This document shows positions 1 through 7,515 of a stretch of 64,000 nucleotides of DNA, in pieces. The notes below the pieces were generated by a model. It worked only from the letters and a program-made list of their open reading frames with translations. It was not told the DNA's origin and ran no database searches. This DNA is from Cryobacterium arcticum (GTDB lineage Bacteria > Actinomycetota > Actinomycetes > Actinomycetales > Microbacteriaceae): contig NZ_QHLY01000012.1 of assembly GCF_003185895.1 (NCBI RefSeq), positions 1,178,001-1,242,000 on the forward strand, read 5' to 3'. The position numbers were made by a program, and so were the translations under genes. How positions within the stretch are numbered: position 1 is the first letter of the stretch; every line of letters starts with the position of its first letter.

Positions 1-233
1 CCGATACGGCGAAGCTCCAACGGCGGCACGCCGTCGCGGGTGATGAACCCGTGCGAGCGAAGCGTGGCGGAGTGCCGGGGCCGGTTGCTGTCGATCATCA
101 GGGTGCGGCGGCGGGCCCGCACGAGGCTGAGCCCCGCCGCGAGCCCGGCCGGGCCGGCACCGATGATGACGACGTCGTAGAGCTGCTCCGCGGGCGGAGT
201 ATCGACTGCGTTCAGGGCGCCGTCCGAGGTCAT
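1..233 (-). CDS. FAD/NAD(P)-dependent oxidoreductase, thioredoxin-reductase-like (partial, N-terminus)
   Basis: Only the first 77 codons lie in the window; the gene continues past position 1. Translating from the ATG at 233-231 gives, after about 18 residues, the Rossmann dinucleotide-binding motif [18 protein letters not shown], followed by an acidic strand end (MIDSNRPRH) that would bind the FAD ribose. This is the N-terminus of the thioredoxin-reductase-like FAD/NAD(P) oxidoreductase family. Its start codon overlaps the gltX stop (ATGA at 233-230), so it is probably translated from the gltX message. The redox-active CxxC, if present, would lie outside the window, so substrate and true TrxB activity cannot be judged. 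Confidence 0.85.
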   Translation of the reverse strand, partial: MTSDGALNAVDTPPAEQLYDVVIIGAGPAGLAAGLSLVRARRRTLMIDSNRPRHSATLRSHGFITRDGVPPLELRRI

Positions 234-1750
234 GACACCAGGGTGGCCGAGAGCCGTTCCAGCCGCGCGAGAGTGTCGGCCTGGCCGAGGATCTCCATCG
301 ACTCGAACAGCGGCGGGGAGATCTTGCGACCCGACACGGCAACCCGAAGAGGTCCGAAGGCAACTCGGGGCTTGAGGGCCAGGCCGTCGATCAGCGTCTC
401 GGTGAGGGTGCTGTGCACCCGGTCGGTGGTCCATTCCGCTTCCGGAATGTTCCGCAGCGCGATGGTCGCGGCCGTGAGGATTTCGCTGGCGTTCTGCGGC
501 AGGGAGGCCAGCGCATCCGCCTGGTGCTCGAGCTTGTCGGCGGGCTGGAACAGGAAGCCGAGCATGGCCGGAGTCTCGCCGAGCAGGGCGATGCGCTCCT
601 GCACGAGTGGGGCGGCGGCGGCGAGCACGGTCTTCTCGGTGTCGCTGAGCGGTTCGCTGAGCACACCAGCGGCGGCGAGGTACGGCACGACGCGCTGGGC
701 GAAGTCGGCCGGCTCGAGCAGGCGAATGTGGTCACCGTTGAGCGATTCGGCCTTCTTGAGGTCGAAGCGAGCCGGGTTGGGGTTCACGTCGACCACGTCG
801 AACGCGGCCACCATCTCCTCGATCGAGAACACGTCGCGGTCGTGGGTGAGCGACCAGCCCAGCAGAGACAGGTAGTTGACCAGGCCCTCGGGGATGAAGC
901 CGCGTTCGCGGTGCAGGAACAGGTTGGACTCCGGGTCGCGCTTGGAGAGCTTCTTGTTCTTGTCGCCCATCACGTAGGGCAGGTGACCGAAGCGCGGCAC
1001 GAAGGTGGTGATGCCGATGTCGATCAGCGCGTGGTACAGCGCGATCTGGCGCGGAGTGGACGAGAGCAGGTCTTCGCCGCGCAGCACGTGGGTGACGCCC
1101 ATCAGCGCGTCGTCGACGGGGTTCACGAACGGGTAGAGCGGATGTCCGTTGGGGCGCACCACGACGAAGTCGCTGAACGAACCGGCCGGGAAGGTGATCT
1201 CGCCGCGTACCAGGTCGTCGAAGGAGAGCTCGGTGTCGGGCACCTTGAGGCGGAGCGCGGGCTCGCGGCCCTCGGCGCGGAACGCCGCCTTCTGCTCCTC
1301 GGTGAGGTCGCGCTCGTAGTTGTCGTAGCCGAGCTTGGCGTCGCGGCCGAGCTTGATGTTGCGCTCGGCGATTTCCTCGCCGGTGGCGAAGCTCTCGTAG
1401 ATGTGGCCGGACTCGATGAGCTTGGCGATCACGTCCCGGTAGATGTCATAACGCTGAGACTGACGGTACGGCTCGTGCGGCCCGCCGGTCTCCACACCCT
1501 CGTCCCAGTCCAGGTTGAGCCAGCGCAACGCCTCGAGCAGCTGAGTGTAGCTTTCTTCGCTGTCGCGAGCGGCGTCGGTGTCCTCCACCCGGAAGATGAA
1601 CTGGCCGCCCGTGTGCCGGGCGTAGGCCCAGTTGAACAGGGCCGTGCGGATCAGGCCGACGTGCGGCGTTCCGGTGGGCGAGGGGCAGAACCGCACCCGC
1701 ACATCAGTGCCGGTTGCGGTCGAGAACGGGTGCGCTGTTGTAGTTGACAT
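230..1750 (-). CDS. gltX: Glutamyl-tRNA synthetase
   Basis: Charges tRNA-Glu with glutamate in the cytoplasm for translation. The 506-residue class I synthetase has the HIGH-type signature [12 protein letters not shown] at residues 25-36 and the KMSKS-type loop KLSKR at 267-271, the two ATP-handling motifs of the family. The remaining third is the helical anticodon-binding domain. Length is normal for bacterial GluRS. ATG start at 1750 with a GAAGG Shine-Dalgarno a few bases upstream. It lies 12 bases after the stop of the LysR gene, and its stop overlaps the start of the FAD oxidoreductase, so three genes may share a message. No tRNA gene is seen next to it. Being GltX rather than GlnRS fits an actinobacterium; a nondiscriminating role cannot be decided from sequence alone. 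Confidence 0.97.
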   Translation of the reverse strand: MSTTTAHPFSTATGTDVRVRFCPSPTGTPHVGLIRTALFNWAYARHTGGQFIFRVEDTDAARDSEESYTQLLEALRWLNLDWDEGVETGGPHEPYRQSQRYDIYRDVIAKLIESGHIYESFATGEEIAERNIKLGRDAKLGYDNYERDLTEEQKAAFRAEGREPALRLKVPDTELSFDDLVRGEITFPAGSFSDFVVVRPNGHPLYPFVNPVDDALMGVTHVLRGEDLLSSTPRQIALYHALIDIGITTFVPRFGHLPYVMGDKNKKLSKRDPESNLFLHRERGFIPEGLVNYLSLLGWSLTHDRDVFSIEEMVAAFDVVDVNPNPARFDLKKAESLNGDHIRLLEPADFAQRVVPYLAAAGVLSEPLSDTEKTVLAAAAPLVQERIALLGETPAMLGFLFQPADKLEHQADALASLPQNASEILTAATIALRNIPEAEWTTDRVHSTLTETLIDGLALKPRVAFGPLRVAVSGRKISPPLFESMEILGQADTLARLERLSATLVS

Positions 1751-1762
1751 ACTGCCTTCATC

Positions 1763-2779
1763 CTACCGAGGGTGTACAGCCCCCAGCTCATGACTGTGGC
1801 GGGATTGTGCGGCATCCGGGCCGGCGACAGGAAAGAGTGACCACGGGCGTGCGTCGATTTCCCGGATGGCACGGATGGTGGCGGCCACGGCGGGAATCAG
1901 CTCGGCCCCCTCGGTTCCGACCAGGTGAATGGTGCGGAAGTCGGCGGCGGTCGTCGGCCGGGCGACGATGCCGGCGGGCAGCGGGGATGCCGCGATGGCC
2001 AGCGCCGGTACCAGCGCCACGCCGAGTCCGGCCGCGACCATGCCGAAGACCGCCACGACGTTGTCGGTCTCGTAGGAGATGTTCGGGCTGAAACCGCCCC
2101 GGGCGGTGAGATCGAGCAGATGGGCCCGGCAGCGCGGGCAGCCGCCGATCCACTGGTCGTCGGCCAACAGGGCGAGGTCAATGGCCCTCAGGCTCGCCGC
2201 CGGGTGGTCCAGCGGCACGACCACCAGCATCTCGTCGCGCCAGAGCGGCACCGCCGTGAGACCCTGGGCGCTCTGCCGGTGCGGATCAGCCCGATCACCG
2301 GTGTAGCTGAAGGTGATCGCCAGGTCGGCGGTCTGGTCCCGCACCGCGCGCACTGCCTCCGGCGGCTCCGCTTCGAGGTAGTTCAGCTGCACGCCGGGAT
2401 GCCGCAGGGAGAGTTCGCGCAACAGGGTGGGGATGATCGTGGCCGAGGCGGAGGGGAAGGCCGCGAGGCTGACCCGGCCACTGCGCAGGCCCGCGAGATC
2501 GCTGAGTTCCCCCGCCGCGGCATCCAGTGCCTGGGTCACGGTGGCGGCGTGCCGGGCGAGGATACGGCCGGCCTCGGTGAGCCGTACCCCACGGCCGGCC
2601 TTGGCCACCAGGGGCAGGCCGAGCCGGGCCTCGAGCCGCTTGAGGTGCTGACTCACGGCCGGCTGGCTGTAGCCGAGTGAGCGCGCCGCCGCGGTGATCG
2701 ACCCGAGCTCGTGAATGCGGTGCACAATGCGCAGCGCATGGGAATCTACGTCGAGTGCACGGTGGATATTTTCGGGCAT
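1763..2779 (-). CDS. LysR-family transcriptional regulator
   Basis: A 338-residue regulator with an N-terminal winged helix-turn-helix (about residues 15-75; ITAAARSLGYSQPAVSQHLK is the recognition region) and a periplasmic-binding-protein-like effector domain. The effector domain contains a CPRC cysteine pair (GGCPRCRAHLL) which could sense redox or bind metal, a guess only. It is divergent from the class V aminotransferase at 2861, the usual position of a LysR gene relative to its target. The ATG at 2779 has no Shine-Dalgarno, but a TATGAT -10 box lies only six bases upstream, which suggests a leaderless message. The C-terminus has about 30 residues beyond the usual LysR end. Ligand unknown. 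Confidence 0.9.
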   Translation of the reverse strand: MPENIHRALDVDSHALRIVHRIHELGSITAAARSLGYSQPAVSQHLKRLEARLGLPLVAKAGRGVRLTEAGRILARHAATVTQALDAAAGELSDLAGLRSGRVSLAAFPSASATIIPTLLRELSLRHPGVQLNYLEAEPPEAVRAVRDQTADLAITFSYTGDRADPHRQSAQGLTAVPLWRDEMLVVVPLDHPAASLRAIDLALLADDQWIGGCPRCRAHLLDLTARGGFSPNISYETDNVVAVFGMVAAGLGVALVPALAIAASPLPAGIVARPTTAADFRTIHLVGTEGAELIPAVAATIRAIREIDARPWSLFPVAGPDAAQSRHSHELGAVHPR

Positions 2780-2785
2780 GCACGA

Positions 2786-2803
2786 ATCATAACCACTGGT
2801 TAT
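2786..2803. promoter_or_regulatory. LysR-type operator overlapping a -10 box
   Basis: Bases 2789-2803 read ATAACCACTGGTTAT, a perfect palindrome with 7-base arms round one central base. It has the ATAA-N7-TTAT shape common for LysR boxes. On the minus strand TATGAT (2791-2786) overlaps it and sits six bases before the LysR start codon. It would suit autorepression and control of the divergent aminotransferase gene. Confidence 0.6.
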
Positions 2804-2860
2804 CGAATAGATCGCGCACTGGGCATTGCCGAATGGGTTCTCGGGCGGGAGGCTGGATAG

Positions 2861-3949
2861 ATGAGATCCACCGTTGCCCCTTCCCTGTCGACGCCAGCAC
2901 TGACCATGGCGCAGGCGCGGGCCGCGTACTCCCCCACGACCACGCGCTACCTGGCCGCGTGCACGTCAGGGCTCCCCACGATCGCCACCATGCGGGCGCT
3001 GCACGACGACGCCGACACCTGGGGCCGCGGCGAGGCCTCCCCCGCGCACTACCAGGTGGAGATCGACCAGTCCCGGGCCCTGTACGCCGGGCTGGTCGGG
3101 GTAAACGCCGACCGGGTCGCGATCGGGTCGCAGGCCTCCGTCATGGCCGCCGTGCTGGCCGCCTCCGTGCCGGCCGACCGCGAGGTTGTCTGTGTCGACG
3201 GCGATTTCACCTCGATGGTCTTCCCGTTCCTACAGCAGGAGCACCGCGGTATCACGGTGCGCCACGTGCCGGTCCCCGAGCTGGCCACCTCGCTCACCGA
3301 GCGCACCTGGCTGGTCGCGTTCTCCCTCGTGCAGTCCGCCACCGGCGAGATCGCGGATGCGCCGGCCATCCGGGCCGCCGCCGCCGCGGTGGGAGCCTTC
3401 ACCCTGTGTGACACCACGCAGGCCGCCGGCTGGCTCCCCGTGCACGCCGGCGACTTCGATGCCACCATCTGCCACGCCTACAAGTGGCTGGGCGCGCCGC
3501 GGGGTACGGCCTTTCTCACCGTGACGCCTGAGCTGGCAGAGAAGCTGCGCCCGGTGCAGGCGGGCTGGTTTGCCGGAGAGAACCCGTGGGCATCCTGCTA
3601 CGGCCCCACCATGACCCTGGCGACGGATGCCCGACGCTTCGATGTGTCGCCGGCATGGCCGGCCTGGGTGGGCACACGGACGGCACTGGAGTTCTTCGCG
3701 CGGCTGGACCCCGCCGTGGTGTACGCACACGACACCGGCCTGGGCAACGCACTCTGCGCCGGGCTCGGTCTCCCGCAACGGGACCAGGCCATCGTCACCT
3801 GGGCCGACCCGGCCGGCACCGACCTCACCCGTCTCGCCGCCGCGGGCATTACCGCCTCTGGACGCGCCGGCCGCGCCCGGGTCGCCTTCCATCTCTGGAA
3901 CACCCCCGACGACGTGGACGCCGTCCTAGCCGCTCTCTCCCGCTCCTAG
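2861..3949 (+). CDS. Class V PLP-dependent aminotransferase (cysteine desulfurase/kynureninase-like)
   Basis: A 362-residue fold-type I PLP enzyme. The PLP-binding lysine is K208 in HAYKWLGAPRG and the aspartate pairing with the pyridine nitrogen is D184 in CDTTQAAG; both are in the class V arrangement. No cysteine-bearing catalytic loop typical of SufS or IscS is obvious, so a transaminase, lyase or kynureninase-like role is more likely than sulfur mobilisation. Shine-Dalgarno GGGAGG precedes the ATG at 2861. The divergent LysR gene probably controls it. It is followed by a copy of a palindromic repeat (3953-4014). The substrate cannot be named. Confidence 0.82.
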   Translation: MRSTVAPSLSTPALTMAQARAAYSPTTTRYLAACTSGLPTIATMRALHDDADTWGRGEASPAHYQVEIDQSRALYAGLVGVNADRVAIGSQASVMAAVLAASVPADREVVCVDGDFTSMVFPFLQQEHRGITVRHVPVPELATSLTERTWLVAFSLVQSATGEIADAPAIRAAAAAVGAFTLCDTTQAAGWLPVHAGDFDATICHAYKWLGAPRGTAFLTVTPELAEKLRPVQAGWFAGENPWASCYGPTMTLATDARRFDVSPAWPAWVGTRTALEFFARLDPAVVYAHDTGLGNALCAGLGLPQRDQAIVTWADPAGTDLTRLAAAGITASGRAGRARVAFHLWNTPDDVDAVLAALSRS

Positions 3950-3952
3950 CCT

Positions 3953-4014
3953 CGCGAGCTGTGACCTAAGCCCCAGAATCTCGCGTTTTTGGGTGCTTAC
4001 CTCACGGTTCGCGG
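3953..4014. repeat. Dispersed palindromic repeat, damaged copy
   Basis: Bases 3953-3980 are identical over 28 bases to 22550-22577 (starts CGCGAGCTGTGACC, ends CCCCAGAATC). The facing arm (about 3985-4014, ending GGTTCGCGG) is recognisable but carries several changes, whereas the copy at 22549-22611 is almost perfect. It starts four bases after the aminotransferase stop, between convergent genes. Confidence 0.75.
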
Positions 4015-4025
4015 ATGGGTAGATG

Positions 4026-4085
4026 CGCGAAAGCGGCCCTGTGGTCACCTCGGGATGGTGAGGTGACCGGAGGACCGCTTTCGCG
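4026..4085. terminator. Long two-part inverted repeat between convergent genes
   Basis: CGCGAAAGCGG (4026-4036) pairs with CCGCTTTCGCG (4075-4085), and GGTCACCTC (4043-4051) pairs with GAGGTGACC (4060-4068), with a short unpaired internal loop between the stems. It lies between the ends of the aminotransferase and the DJ-1 gene and could stop transcription in both directions, though no T-run follows. Confidence 0.6.
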
Positions 4086-4115
4086 AGACTGCGTGGCGGC
4101 GCGAGAGGCGCGCCG

Positions 4116-4820
4116 CTACTTCTGCGTGGCTACCGCGTCGATGATCGCCGTGGCGAGCTTCACCGAGGAGGCCGGGTTCTGGCCGGTGTAGAGGTTGCGG
4201 TCGATCTCGATGTGCTCACCGAAGGAGGGTCCTTCAACGAAGGCGGCGCCCAGCTCGGTCAGGCGCGCCTGCACGAGCCACTTGGCCTTCGGGGCGAGTC
4301 CGCCGAGCGCCTCCTCGGCGTCGGTGAAACCGGTCATGCGGTAGGCCAGGAACGGCCAGGTGCCGTCCGCGGCTTCGGCCGCCAGCATTGCGGCCGGGGC
4401 GTGGCAGAGCACACCGAGAATTCGCCCGGAGGTGAGGGCGTCGGTCATGATCTGCCCGCTGGTCGGGTCGGTGGCCAGGTCTTCCATCGGGCCGTGCCCG
4501 CCCGGGTAGAACACCACGTCGTAGTCGGCCACGCTGACTTCGTCGAGCGAGACCGGCGTCGTCAGCGTGGGAATCGCCTCAAGGTAGCTATGCAGTTCCG
4601 CGGAGCGCTCTTCGCTGCCGGTGGCTCCGGCAGCCAGGCTGCCCTCGTCCACCGTGGGTGCCATGCCCTTCGGCGTGGCAATGGTGATCGACCAGCCGGC
4701 CTCACTGAACAGCCGGTGCGGCTCGGCGAGTTCTTCGGCCCAGTATCCGGTGGGGTGCAGGCTGCCGTCGTTGAGGGTCCAGTGGTCAGCGGCGCTGACG
4801 ACGAAAAGTACGGAGGTCAT
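4116..4820 (-). CDS. DJ-1/PfpI-family protein, Hsp31-like type 1 glutamine amidotransferase fold
   Basis: A 234-residue member of the DJ-1/PfpI superfamily. The nucleophile elbow GVLCHAPAAML puts the reactive cysteine at residue 139, followed by H140, with the upstream strand VVFYPGGHG providing the acidic/oxyanion side. Family members act as glyoxalase III/deglycase-type or chaperone proteins against reactive carbonyls. It sits directly downstream, on the same strand, of an NADP-dependent reductase that may also handle reactive carbonyls or enals; the 52-base gap would allow one message and control by the TetR repressor at 6055. The exact activity is not determined by the sequence. Confidence 0.85.
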   Translation of the reverse strand: MTSVLFVVSAADHWTLNDGSLHPTGYWAEELAEPHRLFSEAGWSITIATPKGMAPTVDEGSLAAGATGSEERSAELHSYLEAIPTLTTPVSLDEVSVADYDVVFYPGGHGPMEDLATDPTSGQIMTDALTSGRILGVLCHAPAAMLAAEAADGTWPFLAYRMTGFTDAEEALGGLAPKAKWLVQARLTELGAAFVEGPSFGEHIEIDRNLYTGQNPASSVKLATAIIDAVATQK

Positions 4821-4872
4821 GGGTTCTCCAGTGTCTGAATCGGTGATGCCTGAATCTGTGTGAGCAACGGGA

Positions 4873-5886
4873 CTACGAGGTCTTCACGACCATCTTGCCG
4901 GTGTTCTCTCCGCGCAGCATCCCGAGGAACGCATCCACCGCGTTGTCGAGTCCTTCGACGACGGTCTCATCAAACACGATGTCGCCGGCCGTGAACCACT
5001 CGCCCATCTGGGCGGAGAAGGCCGGGAAGTGCTGCAGGTAGTTGCCCACGGTGAAGCCGGTGAGGGTGAGACCGCGGGTGACGATGTTGACCATGTTCTG
5101 CACGCCGGTCGGGCCATCCGTGCGGTTCATCTGCGAGATCGCGCCGCACAGGGCGGCCCGACCGCCGTCGTTGAACGCCCCGAGTGCGGCACTGAGGTGG
5201 TCGCCGCCCACGTTGTCGAAGTACACGTCGATGCCGTCGGGTGCGGCCTCGGCCAGCTGGGTGGCGAGGTCGCCGGTCTTGTAGTTGAAGGCGGCGTCGA
5301 AGCCGTACTTCTCGGTGAGCAGGGTCACCTTCTCGTCGGTGCCGGCGGAGCCGATCACCCGCGCGGCACCCTTGAGGCGAGCGATCTGACCGACCATGCT
5401 GCCCACGGCACCGGCGGCGCCGGAGACGAAGACCGTGTCGCCGGCCTTGAACTGCGCGACCTCGAGCAGGCCGACGTAGGCGGTCAGAGCGGTCATGCCG
5501 AGCACACCGAGGTAGGCGGAGGCGGGAACACCGGGGATCGCCGGCACCACGCGGAAACCAGCGGCGTCTTCCTGCACCACGTCGCGCCAGCCGTACTGGT
5601 GCACGACGAGACTGCCGACCGGCACGGAGTCCGCAGCGGACTCGACCACGCGGCCCACAGCGCCGCCGCCCATGGTCTCCCCCAGCACGAACGGAGGGAT
5701 GTAGGACCTGACGTCGTTCATGCGTCCGCGCATGTAGGGGTCAACCGAGATGAAGTCGTTGACGACGCGCACCTGGCCGGCGGTCAACTCGGGTAGCTCG
5801 ACGACCGCCGTGCTGAAGTCCGCCGCGGTCGGCCAGCCGATGGGCCGGGCTGCGAGCTGAATCTGGGTGCTGATGGCTGTCGACAT
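4873..5886 (-). CDS. NADP-dependent medium-chain oxidoreductase (prostaglandin-reductase/enal-reductase type)
   Basis: A 337-residue zinc-free MDR enzyme. The N-terminal GroES-like domain carries ISVDPYMRGRMN, the signature of the leukotriene B4 dehydrogenase/prostaglandin reductase branch. The Rossmann motif is VSGAAGAVGSMVGQ, and YFDNVGGDHLSAAL follows. The family reduces alpha,beta-unsaturated ketones and aldehydes with NADPH. I chose the ATG at 5886 because AAGGAA lies just upstream; the frame is open to 6333, but that would cross the divergent promoters and the TetR gene. It is divergent from tetR (6055) and is its likely target. Confidence 0.88.
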   Translation of the reverse strand: MSTAISTQIQLAARPIGWPTAADFSTAVVELPELTAGQVRVVNDFISVDPYMRGRMNDVRSYIPPFVLGETMGGGAVGRVVESAADSVPVGSLVVHQYGWRDVVQEDAAGFRVVPAIPGVPASAYLGVLGMTALTAYVGLLEVAQFKAGDTVFVSGAAGAVGSMVGQIARLKGAARVIGSAGTDEKVTLLTEKYGFDAAFNYKTGDLATQLAEAAPDGIDVYFDNVGGDHLSAALGAFNDGGRAALCGAISQMNRTDGPTGVQNMVNIVTRGLTLTGFTVGNYLQHFPAFSAQMGEWFTAGDIVFDETVVEGLDNAVDAFLGMLRGENTGKMVVKTS

Positions 5887-5939
5887 GCGAAATTCCTTAC
5901 TGATCGTGGTGGTGCCGGGCCGCTCGTGGCGTCCCTCGT

Positions 5940-6003
5940 TTTCTGCACCGATCGTTTCACTATAGCCACCGACCGCGATATAGTGAAACGAGCGGTACAG
6001 AAA
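5940..6003. promoter_or_regulatory. Palindromic operator with two face-to-face promoters
   Basis: The 25-base arm 5940-5964 (TTTCTGCACCGATCG then TTTCACTATA) pairs with 5979-6003 with only two mismatches, round a 14-base spacer. On the plus strand TTCACT (5956-5961), 17 bases, TATAGT (5979-5984) forms a promoter toward tetR. By symmetry the minus strand has TTCACT (5987-5982), 17 bases, TATAGT (5964-5959) toward the reductase. A repressor bound here would block both promoters. Confidence 0.75.
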
Positions 6004-6054
6004 CCAGACGCGCGTTCGCGTCGGCTTCCCGCTTTCGGAGAGGTAGGGCAGGGA

Positions 6055-6636
6055 ATGGGACGGCTCCAGACGTTCGACAGCACGGCAGTCGTGCAATCCG
6101 CCCGCGACGTCTTCTGGGACGTCGGCTTCGACGGCGCCTCGCTGGCCGACCTCGAGTCGGCCACCGGGGTCAACCGCTCCAGCCTGTACCACGCGTTCGG
6201 CAGCAAACGCGGTCTGTTCGATGCCGCGGTCACCGACTACCTCGACACCGTCATCCGGCCCCGACTCCGCGGCCTGCTGGCGGATGGCGCGGGCCGAGAT
6301 GCCCTGATCGCCTACTTCGACGGTCTCAGTCACGCCGTCGCCACCCTGCCGGACGACTCACCGCGCCGGGGATGCCTGCTCGTGAACGCGGCCGCCGGGC
6401 TCGCAGCCCACGACGAACCGGCCCGGGCCGTGGTGGATGCCTACCGTGCCGAATTGTCCGCTGCGCTCAGCCATGCCTTCGCCGGTGTGGATGAGGCGGC
6501 GGCCCAGGAGCGCGTGCGCACCCTGGCCTCGCTGTCGATGAGCGCGATGTTGCTCGCCCGGGTCAACCGCGACGAGTCTCTGGCCTTGCTCTCCACGGCT
6601 GTCCTGCAGGTTCGCGCCTGGTTCCCCACGTCCTAA
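6055..6636 (+). CDS. TetR/AcrR-family transcriptional regulator
   Basis: A 193-residue TetR regulator. The helix-turn-helix is at about residues 27-50 (SLADLESATGVNRSSLYHAF) and an all-helical ligand domain follows. The ATG at 6055 is preceded by a purine-rich stretch (GGAGAGG, then GGGCAGGG). The frame is open upstream to 5926, but that region contains the promoter, so the shorter start is right. It probably represses itself and the divergent enal-reductase-type gene through the palindrome at 5940-6003. The pairing with a reductase and a DJ-1 protein suggests an electrophile or quinone signal; this is inference. Confidence 0.9.
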   Translation: MGRLQTFDSTAVVQSARDVFWDVGFDGASLADLESATGVNRSSLYHAFGSKRGLFDAAVTDYLDTVIRPRLRGLLADGAGRDALIAYFDGLSHAVATLPDDSPRRGCLLVNAAAGLAAHDEPARAVVDAYRAELSAALSHAFAGVDEAAAQERVRTLASLSMSAMLLARVNRDESLALLSTAVLQVRAWFPTS

Positions 6637-6644
6637 CCGCGGGC

Positions 6645-6712
6645 AACTGTTGCCCGTGCGGACGATTGCGCCCGGTGTGCCGGGGGCGCAATCGTCCGCA
6701 TCGGGAACAGTT
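6645..6712. repeat. REP-like inverted repeat, family 2, between convergent genes
   Basis: Arms of 29 bases (6645-6673 and 6684-6712) match with three mismatches round a 10-base loop; the inner stem GCGGACGATTGCGCCC is perfect. It lies between the ends of tetR and the FAH-family gene and probably terminates transcription. Its tail (6694-6714, GTCCGCA then GGGAACAGTTAG) recurs at 55872-55892. Confidence 0.75.
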
Positions 6713-6735
6713 AGTTACCGGCGGTGCGTGGGTGG

Positions 6736-7515
6736 CTAGGCGGCGCGACGCACCGGGTTGGTGAGCACGCCCAGGCCGGCGATCTCGATGCTGGCGATGT
6801 CGCCGTCGGTCACCGGGGCCGCGGCGCTCGGTGACCCGGTGAGGATCACGTCGCCGGGCAGCAGAGTGAAGGCGTGCGAGACGAACGAGACGATCTCGGC
6901 CATCGAGAAGGCCAGTAACGACAGGTCGCCGTCGACGAATTCGGTTTCGCCGACCCGGCCCTGAATGTGCGTGCTCTGCGGGTCGAACTCGGTGTCGATG
7001 ACCGGGCCGAGCGGGCAGAAGGAGTCGAAGCTCTTCGACCGGGCCGCCTGGCCGGCCTGCTCCTGCAGGTCGGCGGCGGTCACGTCGTTGGCGATCGTGT
7101 AGCCGAAGATCGCGCCGGGCGCATCGGCCAGGCTCACGTTCTTGGCGATCCGGCCGATCACGATGGCCAACTCGCCCTCCACCCGCACGTCCGCGGACTG
7201 CGCGGGCAGCACGATGGGGTCGTTCGGGCCCACCACCGAGGTATTGGGCTTGAGGAAGAAGCTCAGCTCGGGCGGTGTGCCGGCGTTCTCGGCAGTCTCC
7301 TGAGCGGCGGCATCCGGGTAGAAGGCACCGCCGAGGCCGACCACCTTGGAGCGCGGGATGACCGGGGCCAAAAGTGCCACGTCGACCAGCGGCAGGCGCT
7401 GCCCGGTGGGGTTGTAGCCGGCGAACATCGGGTCGCCGGTGAGCACGACGAGTTCGTCGTCGTCGACGATGCCGAACGCTATCGTGCCGGCGTGGCTGAA
7501 CCGGGCGATCTTCAC
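6736..7515 (-). CDS. Fumarylacetoacetate hydrolase (FAH)-family protein
   Basis: A 259-residue FAH-superfamily protein. Metal ligands of the family are visible as the E-x-E pair in VRVEGELAIVIG and the aspartate in GYTIANDVTAADLQ. LSFFLKPNTSVVG and the terminal VILTGSP region also match the fold. Members cleave C-C bonds or hydrate or isomerise oxo-acids with Mg2+ or Mn2+. The ATG overlaps the ilvE stop by four bases, so it is translated with branched-chain aminotransferase and leuB. That coupling to amino-acid synthesis is unusual for a degradative family and hints at removal of a 2-oxo-acid side product. Substrate unknown. Confidence 0.87.
   Translation of the reverse strand: MKIARFSHAGTIAFGIVDDDELVVLTGDPMFAGYNPTGQRLPLVDVALLAPVIPRSKVVGLGGAFYPDAAAQETAENAGTPPELSFFLKPNTSVVGPNDPIVLPAQSADVRVEGELAIVIGRIAKNVSLADAPGAIFGYTIANDVTAADLQEQAGQAARSKSFDSFCPLGPVIDTEFDPQSTHIQGRVGETEFVDGDLSLLAFSMAEIVSFVSHAFTLLPGDVILTGSPSAAAPVTDGDIASIEIAGLGVLTNPVRRAA

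Noticed and set aside
5887..6333. N-terminal extension of the enal-reductase-type gene
   Set aside because: It would cross the divergent promoters and overlap tetR; the Shine-Dalgarno and family N-terminus fit the ATG at 5886.
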